The notes below the pieces were generated by a model. The model searched no databases and was not told where the DNA came from. It was given only the letters and a program-made list of their open reading frames with translations. DNA of 64,000 bases, taken from the NCBI RefSeq assembly GCF_000002995.4, contig NW_025062475.1:6080187-6144186 (forward strand), in the 5' to 3' direction. How positions within the stretch are numbered: position 1 is the first letter of the stretch; each line of letters begins with the position of its first letter. Both the position numbers and the translations under genes were made by a program. This DNA comes from Brugia malayi. Its lineage: Eukaryota; Nematoda; Chromadorea; Rhabditida; Onchocercidae. Below, in pieces: positions 1 to 13,475 of this stretch.

Positions 1-1224
1 GGATTTTGGTGGATTTTCTTTCTAGACAAGATAAATAAATTCGCTAAATTTTTTATCTTAAACATCACTACTATTATGCAAACGTCTAGAGTCTCTCTAC
101 TTTTCAACCTAATTTGCTTTCAAAATACCGTAGAATTTATGCATATTAATATTTTTTGCTTATGTCTTTACTTTTCTTGGCTGTTAGCCATAACCATAAT
201 TTTTTCACCATAAGTTTTTGCAACACCATTTGTTTTTCACTGAACTTTCCGCTTTTGTTTCACAGATGATAAATTTTTAGAGTATAGCACATTGTAAAAA
301 CTCCATGATTATTTAAACATTTATTTCTACTGTTTTGACCTCACTCACATTTGTCAAAAAATATTATAGGAGAATTTGTGGCTGTCGTACTGAACCTCGT
401 TGTGAGCAGTAGTAGCAATTACTTACTTGTCGTCCTTTTATTAATTAGTAAATGTATAACAAAATTAAGAACTCCAGAGGTTCAATGATTTTCCAGAATT
501 ACCGATTCAGCTTGCCACCACTGTCTTCATCTGTTTTACCGCGTTAATGCGCAAGTATTCTGAAAGTGTGATATCGAATTGCTGGTCACCAAAAATAATA
601 TTTAGACGATATTCTTATACATGTGACAGAGATCCAGAAATAGCAAAAATTAATGAATGACATGTTTAATTTGATTAAACAGCACAGCCCGGTCTCATTA
701 ATCAAATAATCATTGGGCTAATTTCATCGTCAAGCTCATTCTTATGTGCCTGAAATTACATCATCTCCAATATATCGATTTTTTAGAAGTTGCAAGGAAA
801 GTTGCAAATAAAGGTTTTAAAATTTCACTGGAGACAGATTCTTGTCCGGTTGGCTGGCATATTTCATTGCTGGCTTAATATAAATAAGTGGGAGTGAATC
901 GTGGCTTAAGTTCAATATTTTTTGCATAAAAAGAGTGGAATTTGGGAAAGTATGGAGTAGGATACAGTTAGTTTGTTGAATGAATTGGGTTGATTCATCG
1001 ATTTATTTTAAAAAATTTCTTGGCAATTTTTATGAAAGAAAATCTAAATTAGAAAGGAAGAAATAAATTCTAAATTGGAGAAGAAATTAGAAAATCAGAT
1101 GAAAGATGATGAACCGATTAAATTATTGCACATCCTATTTTTTGGAACAAGTGATGGTACACATTTACAATGATGTTTTTTGATATAATTGATAGACCTA
1201 CGTTATTTAGAACCAGCACTTTCC
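1..1224. other. Upstream noncoding sequence
   Basis: This is AT-rich sequence with frequent stops in all frames and no recognisable exon. It should contain the promoter and 5' leader of the ShKT-nitrobindin gene that starts near 1225. I see no clear TATA box, and no trans-splice acceptor that I can place with confidence. Confidence 0.6.
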
Positions 1225-3418
1225 ATGGCACACATGTTTACAGTGCTGTGTTTATTGCTTCCCATTTTACTGTACCTCAATTCAGTTCCAGATTTGTTTA
1301 CTTTTCATCTGAACAGAATGACCTTTGCGTTGGATGCTGCTAAATCTAGTAAGTTCGAAATAAAATATATGACATCGAATTCGCTTTTTTAAGATAACAC
1401 CGTTCATTAAGGCAGCAGATAATAAAGTTGTAGCAAGGCTTAACGGGGTTGGATTACAATATATAAATGAGATCAAATTTTAAAGTGATAAAGTATGCTA
1501 AAATATTTTGAACGAAAATGAGTTGAAATGGAAATAAAGATATAGCATTTTACAAGCACATATGATTTTTGGAGAGAACGAATAACGACCATACTTCAAG
1601 ACTAAGTTATTTTGATCCAAAATTTTAAGTTCCATTTTAGACAAAAGGTGCTACTACTTTCAATAATATTTCTCATTTTATTTTATTTCATTTTCCATCT
1701 ATATATTTTAATTGATTTTTCTGATCAATGAAATATTTCTATATATTTTTTCAAACTTTTCACTGTGCATTCATTGATTAATGATTATTATATTATAATT
1801 TTTAACCGACACACCAATCACCATGCCTGTTTTAGGTCTAAAATCAAAACGATTTTAACGAATTCTAATTTCGAGTCCATATTATATTTATTTTGATTCT
1901 GGCGGACTTTCCATTTTCATGTGAGACCACTACGCTGATGTACCAATAATGAATGTTATTGGTACATTAGCAAACTTCTTGTAAGTCACCCAAAAGCCAG
2001 TAATCTTCATCCTTTTTTCAGGTCATTCAACAGACTGCTCAGATTCTGATATGAACTGCTTTACATGGGTGGTTGAAAATAGTACAAAATGCGATCTTAT
2101 TAATGAGTTTCCAAATAATCATTGCAAAAAGAGCTGTCAGCTTTGCGGTTCTGAATTAATAGCCAAAGGTTGTATTTTTCAGGGTTAATAAGTGCTAATA
2201 TTTTCTTATAATTTAATTGCAAAGTGAATAAAAGAGAGTAAATTTTCTTGTAAGTTATTTTGATTGAAACCTTTCAGAATATGATTTGAAAAAAGTACCA
2301 ACAACTCTTAAAAAAGTAGCATTTCTGATCGGTAAATGGCGCTCTGAATTTGGCGGTAAAGCAGTTTTCCCAACAATTCCGAAAGTCACCTATGGAGAAG
2401 AGATTGATTTTAAATTAATTACCAATAGCGAATACGTCTTTGATGCTCTTAATTATTCGTATATGATTTTCTCATTTATTGGTGCTTTTTGATTCTGAAC
2501 TATATCCGGAGCATTTTGCTGTTCACCAAATCTTATTTTTTCAATAGCTATCAGATGTTTTATAATTCATCGCTTTTTTTTTTCAGGCAGTGAATTCTAA
2601 GGTTAAAATTGAGAATTGAGCTGAGCAAAATTCTAAATTTAGCTTGCATTATTAAAATTTAAATTTTCAAACTTAATCAATAATGAAAATCCTAAAAAAG
2701 AAGAACTAACGGAAAATTAAAAAGAAGGACACCATGCCGCACTCCCTTCTCCTCCCCCCCCAAAAAAAATTAAAACCTATAACAAAAACATCAAAATAAA
2801 GCAAGTTTTTTTCTAAAGAAACTGATATTAATTTATAGCGCGACAACATGGGATAGCTGGGACGGGAAGGAAATACACAGTGAATACGGTTTTTTATCGG
2901 TTGTTACTGACAACGGTAGTAGTTTGATTTCACTAAATACGATTATGAGCAACGGTAGATACCGTTTTCCTTTCTTTTTTCTCTTATTCTACAATTTAAT
3001 ACTAATTTTTCTGCATATTCAATTTTAATTTTATCTTATTATGGTGCTACTACAACACTTCATTTGTGTTCAGGTTTTATCACCATTGAAGAAGGAGAAG
3101 AACGTGGTCTTTCCATTGAATTACGTATGCAACAAATTGCAAGAATTAGTTTCAGTCATGATCTTCCAGTCCTTAAGGTCATTCATTGTTGTAAAATTTT
3201 CAAAAGAGAATGAAATTTCTCATTCGGAATTTGACCTTATTAAAAAATGGACAGCTCATGGCTTTAATCATGGTTGTGTCATGTTAGCATTATAGATGTT
3301 GAGAAGCTGGACACTACTGGACGCTGCACATTTAGAAGCTCGTCTATCTATCAATACAATAACTCATCATGAGCTGACTGAGCATACAAGTATCATTTAT
3401 AGTAAAATATATCCTTGA
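1225..3418 (+). CDS. Secreted ShKT plus nitrobindin-like (THAP4-type heme-binding) protein, six exons
   Basis: The rebuilt exons are 1225-1348, 2022-2168, 2278-2458, 2839-2954, 3074-3177 and 3296-3418, giving 264 residues with every phase consistent. The start ATG at 1225 (or 1234) opens a hydrophobic signal peptide (MAHMFTVLCLLLPILLYL). Residues 47-83 form an ShKT domain with cysteines at 47, 54, 65, 76, 80 and 83. Residues from about 97 to 264 match the nitrobindin/DUF1794 fold: IGKWRSEFGG, then YGEEIDF, WDGKEIHSEYGFL, IARISF and a C-terminal HTSIIYSKIYP. That end aligns with the C-terminus of human THAP4, where the histidine ten residues from the end is the proximal heme ligand; here it is His254. 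By family, a secreted heme or nitric-oxide-binding barrel is expected, but the activity is inferred. Donors of exons 2 (gttgta) and 5 (gtcatt) are weak, and those joins rest on phase and domain continuity. Confidence 0.85.
1938..1967. repeat. Perfect 12-bp inverted repeat (hairpin) in intron 1 of the ShKT-nitrobindin gene
   Basis: Arms ATGTACCAATAA (1938-1949) and TTATTGGTACAT (1956-1967) are exact reverse complements separated by six bases. The element lies about 55 bp upstream of the exon 2 acceptor. Its role is unknown; it could be a chance palindrome, a relic of a small element or an intronic structure. Confidence 0.8.
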
Positions 3419-3619
3419 TATGAGTGTTGTGACTGTAGTATATCCGTGTGCTAAGTATTTCTTGTGAAAAGTAAGAATATGATGAGTGATTCAAGTTTTG
3501 CTTATGAATTAGTCAAAACAGTTCAATACCAGCATACTTGCACATTACTAAAATCTGAAATACTTGTTTCTATGACTTTGCTATATAGCATTCATCTGCT
3601 GGATAGAATATTTCGTGTC

Positions 3620-3625
3620 AATAAA
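3620..3625 (+). terminator. Candidate polyadenylation signal of the ShKT-nitrobindin gene
   Basis: A consensus AATAAA lies about 200 bp past the stop codon at 3416-3418, a plausible 3' UTR length for a nematode. The motif is common in AT-rich DNA, so support is positional only. Confidence 0.35.
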
Positions 3626-5455
3626 TTGATCTTTTATTTCAATTTTATACTGTCAGTTTCGAAGATATCTTCATGACATGTCACAAGCAAAAAACCATAG
3701 GTAATCAATAAGAACAGAAATGCTTGGTGATTATGATTTTTTTCTCATGAAACATGAAATTACTTTAAACTTAAAATTTCTAAAATTGAAAAAATTTACA
3801 GCTTTAGTAAAAAGTTGTATTTATGGGAAAGGAACTAACATTAATTTACAAAAACTTTTATCACTTTTGCATCGATGAAAAAAAGAGAAAAAAGTTAACG
3901 AAAAATTTCCTTCCTATTCAATAAAAAAAGATGAATATACTATATTTCTCCTTGCAATCATTTTTCGGAATACAAATGCAATCATAAAACTGGAAGGTCA
4001 TTTTTACATGCAAATGAAAATTAACAGGAAGCAATGCACCCAAAGCTGTGTTACAATCTTACTCCTTCTGCTTTACATGAATGATATAACCAGTGTGAGT
4101 GTGAGTCCTTTTTAATCGCAAAAAACTTTTATTCGTTTGCTCTTTTCATTAAAAAAAAATGAATGAATAAATTTCTGATTGGTAAAAGGACATTTATGAG
4201 GTGACCTCGTCCGATTATGAGAAAACGGCAAACAAAGAAAGGAAATGGAGTGCGGGAAGTAAAAAAGATCACAAAGACGTATGACGCATAAATTTAAGCA
4301 TTCAACTTTCATCCATTCTTTCCTTTTTCCTTTTTGCATTCTTAACATTCTAACAAAAAGGTATTATGGAATAATAAATTGGAATTGCGTTAATTTCATC
4401 CCTACAACTGCCATGATATAATGTTATTCATTTACTTTAATGCTTACTTAATATTGCATAACAAAACGGGAAGATTTGAAAGGTTACTGAGAATCGGTTT
4501 CAAACAGATTTGCTTTTCATTTGCGACATTTGATACGAATCGTAGAAAATAAATAAGTGACCGAAAACATCTTACAACGATTTAAGTATTTCTTCCGTTA
4601 TATTTTTTCGTTAAGAATTAGCTGATCATCGAACGGAAAGAATCATTCGGAATAAATCTAAATATTACTATGCACATTGAGTAAAACGTGACTGCTGTTT
4701 AAAGGATTATTACTCATACTGGACAACAATGAATGAATTAGGCATCAATAAATTGTTTTTGATATGAATAAATTATAATAGATAACAATTAATAATTGTG
4801 AGCAGGACGCTTTTTTCTGCTCGAAAATCTCGTTTTCATTTTGTTTAATATTTAGATTTTCACTTATTTACTTTGTACATTGGTCCTCCAATTAAAGTAA
4901 ACCAAAAACAAAAGCAAATTTTAACCTATGCAGATGACAGATTTGAGTCATCTGATACTTCTTACAAGATTTTGCCACATTTTGCTTTTTGCTTATTTCG
5001 TTTAAATCAACTCGTGCTTTTAGTGTTGCTATGGCGTAAAGTGCTAACGACTTCCTGATGTCTTCTCCTTCATTTATTTGTTGGCCTGTAACGTAGAAGC
5101 GTTCAACTTATAGCTTAGTCACTGCAACAATATTATTGTTTTTCTAGCTTTTAAAATTTTTCACGAGCAGAATAAATTTCATTTTGTTGTTGAAAGGAAT
5201 GCACAACCATTTCCTTGTTGTCAAGCTATTCTTATGTCACTAAGTAATCGGAATGTCCACTTAGCATTAGTGACCAATAGACTTATGCCTCTAAAAGCCG
5301 AAAAGTGTAAGCATATATAACCCCTTACTTTTCAAGAAAATTCGACTAATGCTAAATTTAAAATAAAAAAAAAGACATTTTGTTGTGCTATCTCAAATAT
5401 TTTCTCGAAAGTAAAGTTAACTATACTAAGATTTCGTTCCGAAGCAAAGCAAAAT

Positions 5456-5477
5456 TGATCTGATCTGATCTGATCTG
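5456..5477. repeat. TGATC short tandem repeat
   Basis: About four copies of the 5-bp unit TGATC lie in tandem in the intergenic region. Confidence 0.8.
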
Positions 5478-6339
5478 AGAGATATTCTCAAATTGTTCCG
5501 TTAACAGTGTTGGTCTCAGTTGTAATTTCAATAAAGCTATTGTCATTCTCCGCACATCTTAATGCTAGTTGTCAATAACACAGTGCAAAGACCAACTTAA
5601 TTTGCGGTTGCATTTTTTGACACTTAGCTGACACACATTAGGCGGATGGATGGAAAGTGCCATTTCTCTCGCGTCGTCTCATTCTTCCGCTCTTTGTCCC
5701 CTTCACCTCTTCTGTCATTTTGAAACTATTACTAGTACAATTTCCTCCTTCATTTATTGTTCATAGTCAGCATTTCAAGTTTTTCATTCCTTTTTCTTCC
5801 TTATCAAAAACACTATCGCCTTGGCATCGCATAATGATTATCTGTTGCTGGGCGTTTTTGGAATCCATTACTAAAAATGTTGTCTATTAGACATATAAAA
5901 CTGTTATAATATTACACATGGCTTGATATGTGCCTTAGATATCATTCCTCTGTATATTCATTTCATGGAAGGACTAGCCCAACTACCTTATCAGTCATAT
6001 CCCATCGTTTATCATACTAGTGATTCATCCATGCTATGTCTCTTTCATTCTCAGCTTCGTAATTTTAGAAAATTGCATTCTCTATCAAATTTTAGCTTAA
6101 CAGTTGAGTGAGGGAAGAAATTCGCTTGTGAACTAAGTATTCACTTTCTTTAAAAAGTGTTATTGTGGTAATAGCAAAGCAATAAAGTGATTTATTTATT
6201 TGATTCTACTTAAAATTAATTCACTAATTCGTTGAGAAATTCAACATTACGCCATTTGCGCAAGAATGATTAAAAACAAGTTGGCAAGCGGCCGCCATAT
6301 GTAAAATTAGAGCTATCGTATCCAATTTTATACAAAAAG

Positions 6340-6450
6340 TAATAATAAATTTTTATGTTATTAATTATTATTACTGTTATTATTATTTATTATTATTATT
6401 GTTATTTATTATTATTATTTTATTGTTACTTATTGTTACTATTACTATCG
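6340..6450. repeat. Imperfect TTA/TTG trinucleotide microsatellite
   Basis: A run of roughly 110 bp is built from ATT, TTA and GTT trinucleotides with interruptions. It lies in intergenic DNA with no nearby gene. Confidence 0.8.
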
Positions 6451-9400
6451 CAGGAAAAACTTTTAGCGGGTTTTCCATTACTGTAAAAGTTTTTTTTTCA
6501 GACCAAATTTTCTGATATCTGATTTTAGTACATTAGGAATATATGTAAAGTTGCTATAAAAAATAACATCACGTATGGTATTTTATGAAGCAGTCGTGTT
6601 ATGGATCTTTCCTTAAAAATAATTTCTTTTCAAGCTTTTCCGAAATTTACACCTTAGAAATATTACACATTCTGTATTTTTCTGCTTGCTCTATATTTAG
6701 TAGCGACTAAATAAAAATTATTTTTTAAATGCTTAACTTCGCGAAGAATTCGTTAGCAGTGAAATTTAAATGACAGAAGAGTTAATAGTCAAAAAAGAAA
6801 AGAGTTAATAGTAATTGAAAAGGACATAAACAGTCGGAAAATTGCATTTTTTGAATTTAATTGTTAACGCACAAGTCGCTCTTCGACGACTTGTAATTAA
6901 AAGGCGGTATTCATAAACGAAGAGACGGTAAAGATGTGACCGTTGTGTGGTTGGTATGGTAAACAGCAAGTAAAGCAATGACCTCCCCATGTATCTTATG
7001 ATTGCTAATGGGTTCGTGGTGATCCGAAGAATTTAAATCTTAATTGCAGTTCCGAAGATAAAAACTAATTCCAAATTTCAATTTTATTCTTAAGGAATTT
7101 TTTTTTGTTCGTTCCTGTTTAAACAATTTGCTTTTTGATGTATTTTTGACTTGCGAACGGAACGTTATTCGATAAGGAATGCATTAAGGACAAATTCACC
7201 TTAACTTATGACAATGAAAAGTAGTAGGTGAATTGTAATGGAATTCGGTTAGGCTTTGCTTTTAACCAAGAAAATCAATTCCTAGATTTGATTATTAGCA
7301 CCTTCTATTAATTAAAGTAATTATTGTTTTCCGTATTTTTGACTGTGGTGAGCAGTAGCTGAATTGTAATTATTACAAAATAATTAAAGGCCATAAATTT
7401 GATTGAGTGAGAGTAAAATTTTACTTTCTGTTTTCATATCTCATCTTTTCGTCCTCTCATCGATAAGTGAGTGTCTGCTAACAGTAATATGAAATGAAAC
7501 AACCAAAAATTGTCTCAAAATATTCACTTCGTCAGCAGCTTGCAAGCTATTGGAAGAAAAGCTTCGTTTAAAATAAACTTTAGATTTCAAATTTAATTTA
7601 GGTTTCAAATTTGATTTTTCCCTTGTTATGCATTAGCTTTTTCTAGAAGAAGAGAAGAAAATAGAAAAGGATTTTGTTGTTAGCAAGAAAATGAAAAAAG
7701 AGAAAACCGAAAGGAACCAGAAATCATGTTTATTAATTTTTAAGAGTTCAAATTTGTTTTTATTCCCTATTGGAATGCAAGTAGTAAAGAGTTTGCTTCG
7801 CTTTTTGCATGCTACGAAATCTTATAGGGAAGCAAAACAGAGATCCGACATGTAAATCATTTTAGTAGTTCAAAAGAATAATGTTTGAAGATACGGCTTT
7901 AAAAGGAATTTTGATTTCTCATTCGTTTCCTTTTTTTTTTTTCATTGCTGTTTTGTTTAAAATAAACAAGATCACAATCTGAAAACTCATCTTAATTAGG
8001 TGTTGTTGTCGTAGAAAGAACTGCTTTTTATTTAACTGAAGTTAGCATCGAATTGGCTCAAGATTCCAATTTTGTAATTTATTTTAGCTAGTAGAAATAA
8101 ATATTTATGAATTAGACAACCTTGAAGTACTAAATACTCTAAATATCATACTCTTTTCTATGCGTTTGTCATTCGTGTCCGTAATTATTTTTGAAGGATT
8201 CTTTTTTTATTTTCTTCTCTTCACAGTTACTGTGAATTCTTGGATTTTTTGTCTGAATTTTTATCAAAGCATTCGTAAATATCCGGAAAAATTGTATGGC
8301 ATATCATTTGCTATGAAAGATTGACATCTCAACTTGTGCTTCACTGAATTTCTAGGACACTAAAAATCACGACACTTTCTTTCTCACAGTCTATTTTTGT
8401 GTCCTTCTTTTCCTCTCATAATTAAATTCTTTAGTGATAGATTTGAAGAGCTAGAAAAATTGCTTCAATGGGCCCACATTTGAAAGTTTCATTTTCTGAG
8501 TATGTTTAAATCTAGATTACTTATACCAAGATTTTTCCTCTTTTCCAACTTTTCCACATTATTTTCTGATATGCTGCAGGAGCTGCTATGAACTGTTATT
8601 TATTTCTTTTTCAGCCTAAGTATAAATATCTACAATTTTAGATACACATTTCCATGTAAGACCATAATTTCCTCAATACATTTCATATAATTTTGTCTTT
8701 AAAATGAAAATAATTCCCAAACAACTTTTCCGCTAAAACACAATGACATTTTGAAAAGAGGTAAGGGACACCAATCTACCTTATCGAACTAACTATTTGC
8801 CTTTCACATCCTTTTCAAAAAAAAAAAAACAGTTACGGTTCGGAAAATCTTTTCAAAATCAACATTACGAGTTAGAATTCATGACTGCATGGCATTGTTT
8901 CAAATATTTTCTAATCCAGTTGATGTATGATCATTATTTAATAGCCAAAGCTTCCAATAAAGTATCATAGTGCAACTGATTATTTTGTTCCAATCATTGA
9001 TTTAAATGTTAAGGATGGTAAATAAAATTATTCCAATTGACTTCACGTCGAAAGCAAAATATCTAAAACAATAACACAGCTATTATTAAATAACGAAGTA
9101 GTAGTTGTAACTGTGACTTCAGTAAGAACAGTACGCCCATGCATATGTTGAAGTATTGTGGATCAATTCATGCGAACAATATGCTTTAACCTTTAGGTAA
9201 ACAAATTTGAAATAACTGTCCTTGATCAGCATAATCCTTGTTTCCATTCAGTTTTGTCTGTCTCAGACATTCTTATTTGTTTCATATTAGTCATTCTTGT
9301 TATTCAATAATTTCCAGTTTTATTTTGCAAAATTTAATCCCTTTTGGGAATATGAGATAAGTAAAATATGATAGCTAATGTATGCATAAATCATAATCAA

Positions 9401-10364
9401 TCCTGTCCTAAGCTTCCATCTTGTAACAATTTTATAATAGTGCTATAAATTATTGGATTATAAATTCTGAGAGAGGGAGGACGTCCACTTCACTTCAGTC
9501 CGTGCTTCTCTAATGTTCATTTATATGTCGAATCAAAACCAAACGTCTTGAGATATAAACACTTCTATTACAAAGTTATTAGACTTTTCTACAGTCCTAA
9601 AAGCATTTTTAGCAGCTTGAAAATACACTCTCAAATGATAGAGAGAGTAACTCACTGCTATTCTATTTTCCTGCAAAAACTTCATTTCATTGAGATTCAA
9701 CTAATCAACTCTAAGTTTCATTAAAGGATAACTTCTGCGTATTTATTAATTAAGTTCCATCGAGATTCAATAAAAACAAAAGCGAAGCTTTGCTGCGGAG
9801 TCATTTAAAATAACCCATCTCGCCCTTGCTAAATCATACCTATAATGGGTCATTCGGCTGGCGCTGGTTGTTCATTAGCGCTATGCGAATTCTGATTGAT
9901 CAACATCTTTCTCATCGCTGATTTATTCTACTTCAAAAACCTTTCATAGTTTTCTCTCGTAATTTCATGATTTCTCCTGCACATAGACGTATATCAAAAG
10001 ATGATATTTTCAGTTCTTCCTTCTTTCTCCGATGCGCAATTGTAATGTGAAAGGCTAATAAATAGCGCTGAGAGTGGTCATCGAAGAAGAGCACTAAATA
10101 TTGTTTAGATGACCATAGGAAAGCAACTCACTCACTCTTTGGCCAATATTATGAGTTAGCTCCATTGATTGCAATTTATTTCAGAAGCAAATTGCTACCT
10201 ATTATTGAGAGCTTACTCCATTTACAAGCTTTACTAGCTTAATCTTTTAGCTATTTAGTTGATATAAAATTTTTTTCACTCATCGCACTTTCTATTCGCT
10301 GGTATTTTTATAATTATCAGTAATCATAGATTCTCATAATTATTTATTCATACATAAAGTAGTA

Positions 10365-10408
10365 ATAAAATAATAATAATAAATAATAAATAATGCTAAT
10401 AATAAAAG
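10365..10408. repeat. AAT trinucleotide microsatellite
   Basis: Imperfect AATAAT units continue for about 45 bp in noncoding DNA. Confidence 0.75.
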
Positions 10409-13400
10409 GGTCTTGCGAGACTTTTAAATACGCAAATTTTTTTCATTCAAAATTTGAATGCGTCCAAGAATTGATTGTTTTTAAACAGCTTATTCTTGCT
10501 TAAGCAAACTGCATCTCAATTTTAGAGAAGACAAAATGTTTCTTTAATCAGCACTTTCTGCGAAGCACAAATGGTAAAATGTAAAATAGTTGAAAATGTT
10601 TCCATAAATTTCAAATATGAATAGTTCGATCAAATTTTAAGCCAAAAAATTATTATTTGTAAATTTTGCTATTTTGAGGAAAGAAAAATCTTCTATTATT
10701 TTTTTTAAAGAAAATTATTAGTCGATTCGTATGGTCATTCATGACGAAATACATACTTCATAATGATTCATTCACTTCTTTGATTGCTCTCCCTTTCACC
10801 GTCTCAAATCTTTCCTCCACTTTCATTTCAAGAAAACGTCTTCGCACTATTTATAGAATCAATTTTACTCTTCCTCCTACTAACTATCTAAATGATTTTT
10901 TTTTGCATTTCTACTCATAATTTGGTTTGTTATATTCTTACCTATCATCGCTTTTTAAGAATTAATTTAATGCATGGTGATAAGACGATACTGTTAATAC
11001 GCTGCTGCAATTTAAGACTCCAACAAAGAACTGAAAAAAGATAGATAAAAAAATGCCGTAGCAATATCATATCTTCATTAAATAATTCATTGATAACAAC
11101 AAGAAAATTTCTAGAAAACAGGATACTTGGTTGCTAGACCTGAAAGTTCATTCATCTACTTATGTTTGCTGTGAGGTGTAGAAAGAAAACGCAAAATGTG
11201 CTTCATTCTCCTTCTACACTGCGATATGAAAATGCAAATTTGTCAACTTTTATAACTTCGAAGTTGAAAGATATTTGCGGCCTAACTTATCGATGGGTAT
11301 TTATTAAATTGTAAAAAAATTTTTTTGATTTGATACTGTTAGAATCTTTCTAGATCAGTCTGAAATGTGTGATTACATAACAAATTTATTGATGAGAATG
11401 CTTTACGATAATGAGAATTTAGTGTGCTCTAAGCATGAAATCTCATTTTTAATGTTAGTAATCCGATATTTGCTGAATCACACGAAAATAACGAAATAAT
11501 ACTATCAGTTCGTCTACCCAACTTTGAAGTTGTTGAATGTTTTAGCCTTAATTGTATTTAATATGCAAATTTTCTCTATTTACAATCTTCTCTATGTACT
11601 AAAATATTCGATATTTTAAACAGGAATGCCACAAGGCTCGTTTATTATTCCATCTAGCACCTACCAATTACTGTGGATTTCCTGTCAGTTAGTAACGAAA
11701 AAATTAGCTAATCTTCAGTAGTTTAAGATAATATTCAATACACAATTTTTTCCATTTACAATTGGTTCAGATTAATTTACGAAGCACGAGGACATATCAT
11801 TACCGATAAACTTGCCATCCTACAATATGTATGTCTTTCGTTGAGAGTCTTTGGATTTCCCAGTTCGGATATAAACAGAGAAGATTTCCATTTGCTTTGA
11901 ATAATAATATAACGCATAATTCCCTCCTTACAATAACAATGTCGCAAATAGCTTATCACTGTGGGTACCCGTATACTGCTAATTTTAATTGATGTATCAC
12001 AGAATCAAATTTCGCACTTGCTCGGGCTCCATTTCTGAAATAAAAGTAAGGAAAGTAACTAATTCATTTACTTAAATATTTATGTAAAGAAATAAGCAGA
12101 AATGTTGATCGTCTTTTCTGGTTTTAAGTTTCCGTACACTTCAAAAAAAAGTAATTTCATGCGATTTTATGACCTTCTTCATCCTAGCATTTTAGAAGCG
12201 TAAATACTGGTCGCTTAAAAATATCCAACAGTAAAGAACTAGCTGTTAGATGGAACAATTTTATATAATGTGTCAGGTACACCAAGTATTAGATAAACAG
12301 TTGAAAATTTTCATGAAATGTTCAAATGCCTTTTCAGAGAAGGCATCATAATCAAACTAGTGAAAGATTAGAAATAGTGTAGCTTGGTGTTTTGACCACA
12401 ATCGTTATTATGATATCATAATAAATCACAATATATTACGTTTGTTGTGATGTTGCAAAGGGGAAATGGAATATTTTATGAAAGATATTAAAGAGCAGAG
12501 AAGATGGAAATGGAAGCGAATAGAATCGTCTTTGTGAATAATGATTGATAAGCGGAAAAAAATGCGGAAAAAAAGGAAAAGATAATAATCACATGCAATG
12601 CAAATTCCTTGCATGCCATTTGTTATCGTCAGTGACGATACGATTGTTACGCTTGTCTGATTTTTTTGAGACCTCAAAAAACAATTTAAAAAATGAATGG
12701 GAATGATTAATAATGATGATAATAGTGACAAAAGATGTGCTGGAGAAAATGCATCTTGGTGTTACTATTTGAACTGCATGTTGTTACTAGTAAAGGATAA
12801 GTTTAATCATTAAGAAGGATTCCGCACCTGCCCTCTTTTATATACTCCTGTCATAGCATCTATGTTATTTCATATCACTGATAGCATGTCTTGTAGATTG
12901 TTTATTTGTATGTTCGTTTTTGTATTATAGGTATATTACATTGCAAATAGTAAATCTTGGTGGATATTTGATTAATGTCGTTTGTTATAATGAAGTGTTA
13001 CAGGTAGTGCACCAAATAATCTGAGTTATCTGAGTGGAAATAAATTGAATAGTTCTTATCGAATCTGCTGTTTACTTTTTGAAAGATGACAAAATGTTTA
13101 CTCAGCTATACATACCAACTCTTTAATTTACTTAATTGAATCTTTTACTGAGGATGCAGGAATAGTTTCTCATAATTAAAGAAAGTCTAATGTTAGCTTT
13201 TTTATCTTAAGGACAGAGGATGACAGGATGAGATAAAGCAGTGAGATTTTAATTAGTAAGTAAAAAGATTGTATAGACGTTCAAAAAAACTTCCTAAAAA
13301 ATTGAATTTCTATTTCATTTGTAATTTTTAGAATTATCGAAGCCGTTCATGTTTTTGACTCCAACTTTCCAAAATTTTTACACAAAGCATCCGTGGCTAT

Positions 13401-13475
13401 CAAAAGACAAACAATTGGGCAAAGCTTGGCCTAGGATCGCTTGAGTCCTTTCATATTTGAAATTAATGTGGGAAA

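Noticed and set aside
1282..1476. 64-codon open frame on the minus strand
   Set aside because: It overlaps exon 1 and the splice donor of the ShKT-nitrobindin gene on the opposite strand and shows no family similarity.
3178..3295. Read-through of exon 5 of the ShKT-nitrobindin gene to a nearby TGA
   Set aside because: It would truncate the barrel. Splicing to 3296 is in phase and restores the conserved nitrobindin C-terminus with the ligand histidine.
12426..12731. 101-codon minus-strand frame in the upstream desert
   Set aside because: The translation is low-complexity and hydrophobic (Ile, Phe, Leu, Ser), as expected from AT-rich noncoding DNA, with no domain or splice context.
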